From: CAJQQK01 sp049116495
GTDB lineage: Bacteria; Pseudomonadota; Alphaproteobacteria; Rhizobiales; Hyphomicrobiaceae
NCBI GenBank assembly: GCA_049116495.1
Contig: JAGDYV010000177.1
Span: forward strand, 1 to 9,692
Length of the DNA: 9,692 nucleotides
Direction: 5' to 3'
Shown here: piece after piece, positions 5,984 to 9,692 of the stretch
Layout of the letters: each line of letters starts with the position of its first letter
Numbering within the stretch: position 1 is the stretch's first letter
Notes under the pieces: generated by a model
Told to the model about the DNA's origin: nothing
Database searches by the model: none
What the model saw: only the letters and a program-made list of their open reading frames with translations
Position numbers and translations under genes: made by a program

Positions 5984-7111
5984 TCAGACGGCTCCATTCC
6001 CCCCGGCTGACCGGTCATCGGCTTGTTCCGGCGATGACGCCGTTCGGCTCACTCGCAAGCGTTTGATTCGTCGCGGATCAGCATCCAGAACTTCGAACTC
6101 TACTCCTGAAGGGTGGAGCACAATCTCTCCTCGCACTGGTACGCTGCCGGCCAGCGCGAAAACAAGACCGCCGAGCGTATCGACATCATCGTCGTCGTCG
6201 AGCACGAGGCTAAGCATCAGCTGCTTTTCCAACTCCTCAATCGGAGTTCGCGCGGCGGCCACCATGCCGAGGCGCGGGTCACGCGTGATGTTTCTCTCTT
6301 CATCTTCGTCATGCTCGTCTTCAATCTGACCTACAATTTGTTCGATTAGATCTTCGATTGTTACGAGCCCGTCGGTTCCGCCATACTCATCTACGACGAG
6401 TGCCATGTGCTTGCGGGTCGACTGCATACGCAGCAAAAGGTTCATGGCTGGCATCGACGGTGGGACGAAAATCACGGAACGGCTTATCTTGGTTGACGCG
6501 ACAGTCTGCTTCAAACCAACGCCGGAAAAATCTAGCTCGGGAAACGACTTACGCACGTCACTCGAAACATCTTGATTTGCACCGCTCTCCGGTCCATTGC
6601 CGGATTCCTCCGGAGTATTGCCGGTTTCGGCGTCGCCAGCGATGCTCGTTGCTGCCTGGGTCATCCAGCGCAAGACGTCTTTAACGTGAATCATCCCACG
6701 TGGATCATCAAGGGATTCATGGAACAGCGGCATGCGTGAAACCCCAGCTTCCACAAACGCCTGCAAGACAGTCCCGACACTATCCGTCTCATCAACGGCG
6801 ATAATATCAGCGCGTGGCACCATCACATCTTCGACGCGCAAAGCGTTGTAGCGCAAAAGGCGGAGCAACATTTCGCGCTCTTGGCTCGTAAACGCGTCGT
6901 CACCGCGATCTTCGGATTTCAGGGCATCCTCGATCGTATCGCGCAACGTTGGACTTTCGAGCCCGACTATCGTGCGCAAAGCGGCCAGCCATTGGCCGCC
7001 GCTCGTACTGCGGCTTTCTTCACCGCTAGCGGAATCCGTTGTCTGAACTTCTTTGAGACCTGGTTCCGCCCCGCTCTTGGTAGATGAGGACGAAGAATAC
7101 TCTGTGGCCAT
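5984..7111 (-). CDS. corC: CorC/HlyC (TlyC)-family CBS-domain protein
   Basis: Family members carry a tandem CBS pair and a C-terminal CorC_HlyC domain. They are annotated as magnesium/cobalt efflux accessory proteins or hemolysin-C-like, and the true role is uncertain. The 375-residue protein has no transmembrane DUF21 domain, so it is probably cytoplasmic or peripheral. CBS1 begins at VEDVMVPRADI (93-103). CBS2 covers about 200-262 with SVIFVPPSMPAMNLLLRM and the signature DEYGGTDGLVTIEDLIEQIVG (241-261), followed by the acidic EDEHDEDEE. The C-terminal domain has DDDDDVDTLGGLVF (305-318) and RIKRLRV (348-354). Odd points are a Ser-rich disordered N-terminus of about 40 residues, a low-complexity Gly/Glu/Asn/Ser insert at about 153-186 between the CBS repeats, and a loose C-terminal tail. 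No clear SD precedes the ATG, so coupling to ybeY (32 bp upstream) is likely. The ybeY-corC-lnt order is widely conserved. Confidence 0.93.
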   Translation of the reverse strand: MATEYSSSSSTKSGAEPGLKEVQTTDSASGEESRSTSGGQWLAALRTIVGLESPTLRDTIEDALKSEDRGDDAFTSQEREMLLRLLRYNALRVEDVMVPRADIIAVDETDSVGTVLQAFVEAGVSRMPLFHESLDDPRGMIHVKDVLRWMTQAATSIAGDAETGNTPEESGNGPESGANQDVSSDVRKSFPELDFSGVGLKQTVASTKISRSVIFVPPSMPAMNLLLRMQSTRKHMALVVDEYGGTDGLVTIEDLIEQIVGQIEDEHDEDEERNITRDPRLGMVAAARTPIEELEKQLMLSLVLDDDDDVDTLGGLVFALAGSVPVRGEIVLHPSGVEFEVLDADPRRIKRLRVSRTASSPEQADDRSAGGNGAV

Positions 7112-7143
7112 GTTCGAATCGTGTGACGGTGGACGAGAACAGC

Positions 7144-7707
7144 TCAGCCCACGTCGTCTAGCTCCTCAGTATAGGGGTTTGCGATGCCAAGTTCGTTCAG
7201 AATCTCGACTTCGAGTGCTTCCATCTCTTCTGCGTCCTGCTTGTCATCGTGATCGTAGCCCAAGAGATGCAAAATGCCATGAACGATCAGATGGGCGGTG
7301 TGGTCTTTTACAGGCTGTTTCGTACGATAAGACAATTCTTCGGCTTCAAGCATAACCGTTTCACGAGCCAGTATTATGTCACCGATCAGGTCAATCTCAG
7401 CGCGGTCCAACTCATCGCCGCCTGCAACTGGATCGGGAGAAGAAAACGAGAGCACGTTGGTTGGCTTGTCAATTTCTCGATATTGCTTGTTCAGGCTCCT
7501 GACTTCCACATCACTCGAAAAGGCGACCACAGCTAATACTTCAATGTCGATACTGGCAATTCGGCTCACAGCAGCCGCTATCCGCTCCAAAAACGGCGTT
7601 GCCATAACACAGGCCGGCCAATCCGGGTCCTGCAAAACGGCCTCAAATTTAAGAGCAGGCTGCGGGGCCACAGAAGCCGGTTGAGAGACGTTCATCGGCG
7701 CTCTCAT
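7144..7707 (-). CDS. ybeY: Endoribonuclease / rRNA maturation factor YbeY
   Basis: YbeY is a zinc-dependent single-strand endoribonuclease that takes part in 16S rRNA 3'-end maturation and ribosome quality control. In Sinorhizobium it also affects small-RNA regulation. The 187-residue protein carries the metal-binding H3XH5XH signature, with His143, His147 and His153 in HGILHLLGYDH. It also has the conserved Arg70-Asn73 region (EVRSLNKQYRE) and the TNVLSFSSPDP strand. It is slightly longer than the E. coli protein, mainly at the N-terminus. The ATG at 7707 overlaps the phoH stop in an ATGA tetranucleotide, so translational coupling is expected. A second in-frame ATG at 7695 with a weak GAGAG upstream is an alternative start. 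phoH-ybeY adjacency is a deeply conserved pair. Confidence 0.96.
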   Translation of the reverse strand: MRAPMNVSQPASVAPQPALKFEAVLQDPDWPACVMATPFLERIAAAVSRIASIDIEVLAVVAFSSDVEVRSLNKQYREIDKPTNVLSFSSPDPVAGGDELDRAEIDLIGDIILARETVMLEAEELSYRTKQPVKDHTAHLIVHGILHLLGYDHDDKQDAEEMEALEVEILNELGIANPYTEELDDVG

Positions 7708-8753
7708 GGCGTTTGACGCGCCAGAGACCCAGTCGCTTCGGCCTCATCATAGGCGGCAACGATGCGGGCCACGATATCACGACGGACGACATCGCCAGCA
7801 AGAAAACGAATTGATTCAATCCCCGTCACGCCATCGAGCAGATTGATCGCCTCAACTAATCCGGAACGTTGTCCGGGCGGCAGATCGACTTGCGAAGGAT
7901 CGCCTGTCACCACCATTTTAGCATTCTCGCCGAGGCGGGTCAGAAACATTTTCATCTGCATGCTGGTCGTGTTCTGCGCTTCATCCAAGATCACAAACGC
8001 ATTCGAGAGCGTCCGCCCGCGCATGAATGCGAGCGGAGCGACTTCAATGATGCCGGCCTCAATATCCTTTTCAACTTTCTCAGGAGGCAGTACATCGTAG
8101 AGCGCATCGTAAAGTGGGCGCAGGTAGGGATCGACTTTGTCACGCATGTCACCGGGCAAAAAGCCAAGACGCTCACCTGCCTCAACTGCCGGCCGCGATA
8201 GGATAATCCGTTCAACATTGCCGCGCTCAAGGTGCATCGCCGCGCAGGCAACCGCGAGATAGGTCTTGCCGGTGCCAGCCGGGCCGACGCCGAAGACTAG
8301 ATCGAATTTTTCCAACGCATCGATGTAACGGCTTTGATTCGGAGTCCTGGCTGTTACCGTCTTTTTGCGCGTCGCGATTTGACCTTGCCCGGCAGCGGCC
8401 GGTCCCGCTCGTTTTGCATGCCTGAGAAGGCCGTCAAAATCACCAGGGGTTAGATCTACGCCGGATGCAACGCGCTTGTAGAGTGTTTCCAGCGCTGACC
8501 TCGCCACTCCACAAGTCTCTTCGGATCCCTCCAGAATAACGGCATTGCCATGTGCGTGCGCCGTAATGCCTAGCCGTTGCTCGATCAACGCGAGATGAGC
8601 ATCGTACTCGCCAAGCAGACGCGGCAACAACTGGTTGTCGTCGAATGTCACTACGACACGCTTCTTGGCGCTATCACGTCCGTTGTTCCGTTTATCGCCG
8701 CCGCGAGCTGACCGCACAACGCCTTCTCCGGTAACCTGACGCCCTGTTGGCAA
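7704..8753 (-). CDS. phoH: PhoH-family ATPase (PhoH-like protein)
   Basis: PhoH/YbeZ proteins are cytoplasmic P-loop ATPases with a helicase-like core. They interact with YbeY and are linked to RNA metabolism; the exact activity is not settled. The protein has an N-terminal segment (VVVTFDDNQLLPRLLGEYDAHL) and a KH-like region. The ATPase core has Walker A GPAGTGKTYLA, Walker B VILDEAQN, the SRPAVEAGERLGFLPGD motif and the VTGDPSQVDLP sensor region, all intact. The frame is open to a TAG at 8781-8783. A GTG at 8774 has no SD, but a TTG at 8753 has a perfect AGGAG 7 nt upstream, giving 349 residues, so I prefer it. A GTG at 8717 with GGAG 8 nt upstream is also possible. A second SD (AGGAG, 8813-8809) serves another frame across this start. 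ybeY follows with a 4-base overlap. Confidence 0.94.
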   Translation of the reverse strand: MPTGRQVTGEGVVRSARGGDKRNNGRDSAKKRVVVTFDDNQLLPRLLGEYDAHLALIEQRLGITAHAHGNAVILEGSEETCGVARSALETLYKRVASGVDLTPGDFDGLLRHAKRAGPAAAGQGQIATRKKTVTARTPNQSRYIDALEKFDLVFGVGPAGTGKTYLAVACAAMHLERGNVERIILSRPAVEAGERLGFLPGDMRDKVDPYLRPLYDALYDVLPPEKVEKDIEAGIIEVAPLAFMRGRTLSNAFVILDEAQNTTSMQMKMFLTRLGENAKMVVTGDPSQVDLPPGQRSGLVEAINLLDGVTGIESIRFLAGDVVRRDIVARIVAAYDEAEATGSLARQTP

Positions 8754-8805
8754 AATCGCTACTCCTGGCAGCACGAGGGTCTAGCGCGGGCGCAGAATTA
8801 CGCAC
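8692..8805 (-). CDS. Possible small ORF overlapping the phoH start in another frame
   Basis: A GTG at 8805, preceded by AGGAG at 4 nt, opens a 37-codon frame that stops with TAA at 8692-8694. It overlaps the phoH N-terminus out of frame. The predicted peptide is Arg/Ala/Ser-rich (start MRNSAPALDPRAARSS) and matches nothing I know. It may be a chance reading of GC-rich DNA, a leader ORF coupled to phoH, or the trace of a frameshift in the phoH 5' end. The strong SD is the only positive sign. Confidence 0.15.
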   Translation of the reverse strand: MRNSAPALDPRAARSSDFANRASGYRRRRCAVSSRRR

Positions 8806-8970
8806 CACGCTCCTTCTAAATCAGTTAATGACGGAATGTGCAATGACCCCGGCTCAGTGCATATCGTGCAGAAAATCCAATTGCATGCCAAAGGAACGGC
8901 GCTGGTCGTCGAGTTCCGTCCATTTGTACGGACATGCTGAAACCCAAGATCATCCCGATCGATAGTTGTA
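8775..8970. other. miaB-phoH intergenic region
   Basis: These 196 bp between the miaB stop and the phoH frame hold no convincing gene. On the minus strand there are two competing short stems: TCCGT (about 8932-8928) with ACGGA (8919-8915), and GGAAC (8917-8913) with GTTCC (8897-8893), followed by only three T. No clear terminator or strong promoter is visible, so phoH may be read through from miaB or from a weak promoter here. Confidence 0.4.
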
Positions 8971-9692
8971 TTAGCGCACCACACCCGTCAATGAATGACG
9001 GTTGGCCACTGAGATTTCAACCGGATGAATACGGCCAAGTAGAGTTTCACTGGCACTGGCATGGACAGCCTGCAAATAAGGCGAGCGCCCAACGATCTGC
9101 CCGCTATCACGGCCCGGCCGCTCGAACAGCACAGGCATGACGCGACCGACGCAAGATGCATTAAACGAACTCTGTTGGCTTTCGAGTAGAGCCTGCAAGC
9201 GTTGCAAACGCTCTGACTGGACGACCTCAGAGATTTGATCCTCTAACATTGATGCTGGCGTGCCTGGCCGCGGGCTATATTTGAAAGAATAGGCCTGAGC
9301 AAAACCGATATCTTCGACCATACGGAGAGTTTCGGAGAATTCTTCCTCTGTCTCACCCGGAAAACCGACAATTATGTCCGTGGAGAGAGCCAAGTCCGGC
9401 CGTGCATCACGGATTCGGGCAATCACTTCACGATAGTCAGCTGCCGTATGCTTGCGGTTCATGCCAGCAAGAATGCGATCGGCTCCGGCCTGAAACGGTA
9501 GGTGAAGGTACGGCATCAGTTTGGCGTTATCGCGATGTGCCGCGACCAGATCATCAGACATATCGTTCGGATGACTGGTTGTATATCGCAGTCTATCGAG
9601 ACCTTCAATCTGAGCAAGTTCGTCGAGCAGCTGAGCCAGCGACCGACTCTTTCCGTTGGCGGCTTCGCCATGATAAGCATTCACGTTCTGAC
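8971..9692 (-). CDS. miaB: tRNA-2-methylthio-N6-dimethylallyladenosine synthase MiaB, C-terminal part (cut by window edge)
   Basis: MiaB is a radical-SAM methylthiotransferase that adds a methylthio group to i6A37 in tRNAs reading U-starting codons. The window shows about 240 C-terminal residues: QNVNAYHGE at the edge, YTTSHPNDM, LHLPFQAGADRILAGMNRKHT, the STDIIVGFPGETEEEF motif, QAYSFKYSPRPGTPA, and a C-terminal TRAM domain (FNASCVGRVMPVLFE to NRHSLTGVV). The N-terminal cluster-binding domain and the radical-SAM CxxxCxxC motif lie beyond the right edge. The frame continues through the edge without a start, so the gene is partial only because of the window. The usual LPVQSGSD-type stretch reads LPFQAGAD here, a mild variant. 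The AYSFKYSPRPGTPA segment and tRNA-modifying neighbours favour MiaB over RimO or MtaB. Confidence 0.95.
   Translation of the reverse strand, partial: QNVNAYHGEAANGKSRSLAQLLDELAQIEGLDRLRYTTSHPNDMSDDLVAAHRDNAKLMPYLHLPFQAGADRILAGMNRKHTAADYREVIARIRDARPDLALSTDIIVGFPGETEEEFSETLRMVEDIGFAQAYSFKYSPRPGTPASMLEDQISEVVQSERLQRLQALLESQQSSFNASCVGRVMPVLFERPGRDSGQIVGRSPYLQAVHASASETLLGRIHPVEISVANRHSLTGVVR

Noticed and set aside
6187..6201. Trinucleotide run (CGTCGT...) in corC as a repeat element
   Set aside because: It encodes the acidic DDDDD stretch of the C-terminal domain and is explained by coding.
120..9140. Many open frames on the plus strand (for example 2837-3400, 5826-6329, 7762-8100)
   Set aside because: They lie opposite clearly conserved minus-strand genes, have low-quality composition and match no family I know. 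They are shadows of the real genes.
1..9692. Mobile elements, CRISPR arrays, tRNA genes, phage or defence genes
   Set aside because: No transposase, integrase, terminal repeats, spaced direct repeats or cloverleaf was seen. The window is filled by conserved housekeeping genes in a familiar order.

Overview
The window looks like ordinary chromosomal DNA from an alphaproteobacterium, most likely of the order Hyphomicrobiales (Rhizobiales). This rests on gene order and protein character: miaB, phoH, ybeY, corC/tlyC, lnt, an XRE regulator, metK, trmB, rimP and nusA follow one another on the minus strand in an order I know from rhizobia and their relatives. The genus cannot be fixed from this stretch. 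Base composition is fairly even, and I see no mobile element, CRISPR array, tRNA, rRNA or integration scar. All ten genes are on the minus strand, so transcription runs from the right edge (about 9692) to the left edge (1).

In order of transcription: the 3' part of miaB (tRNA methylthiolation) enters at the right edge. A gap of about 200 bp follows, then phoH (start codon ambiguous), ybeY (start overlaps the phoH stop), corC (32 bp gap) and lnt (3 bp gap). These four read as one operon. YbeY acts in rRNA maturation, PhoH is a partner-type ATPase, CorC is a CBS-domain protein, and Lnt completes lipoprotein acylation. After lnt comes a gap of 282 bp with a probable terminator and inverted repeats. 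It is followed by an XRE-family regulator of the PhrR/PraR type, a 252 bp structured leader, metK (S-adenosylmethionine synthetase, GTG start) and trmB (tRNA m7G46 methyltransferase, a user of SAM). A gap of about 180 bp holds a clear intrinsic terminator and a 27-codon leader ORF that ends one base before rimP. Then come rimP (30S maturation) and the 5' part of nusA, the start of the usual rimP-nusA-infB operon.

The common theme is translation and RNA handling (miaB, ybeY, trmB, rimP, nusA) with SAM supply next to SAM-using enzymes and an envelope pair (corC, lnt). I found no new multi-gene system. The less ordinary material is regulatory: the rimP leader with its overlapping small ORF and terminator, the metK leader with competing hairpins, the inverted repeats before the XRE regulator, and an alternative reading frame over the phoH start. 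No gap between called genes exceeds 300 bp.
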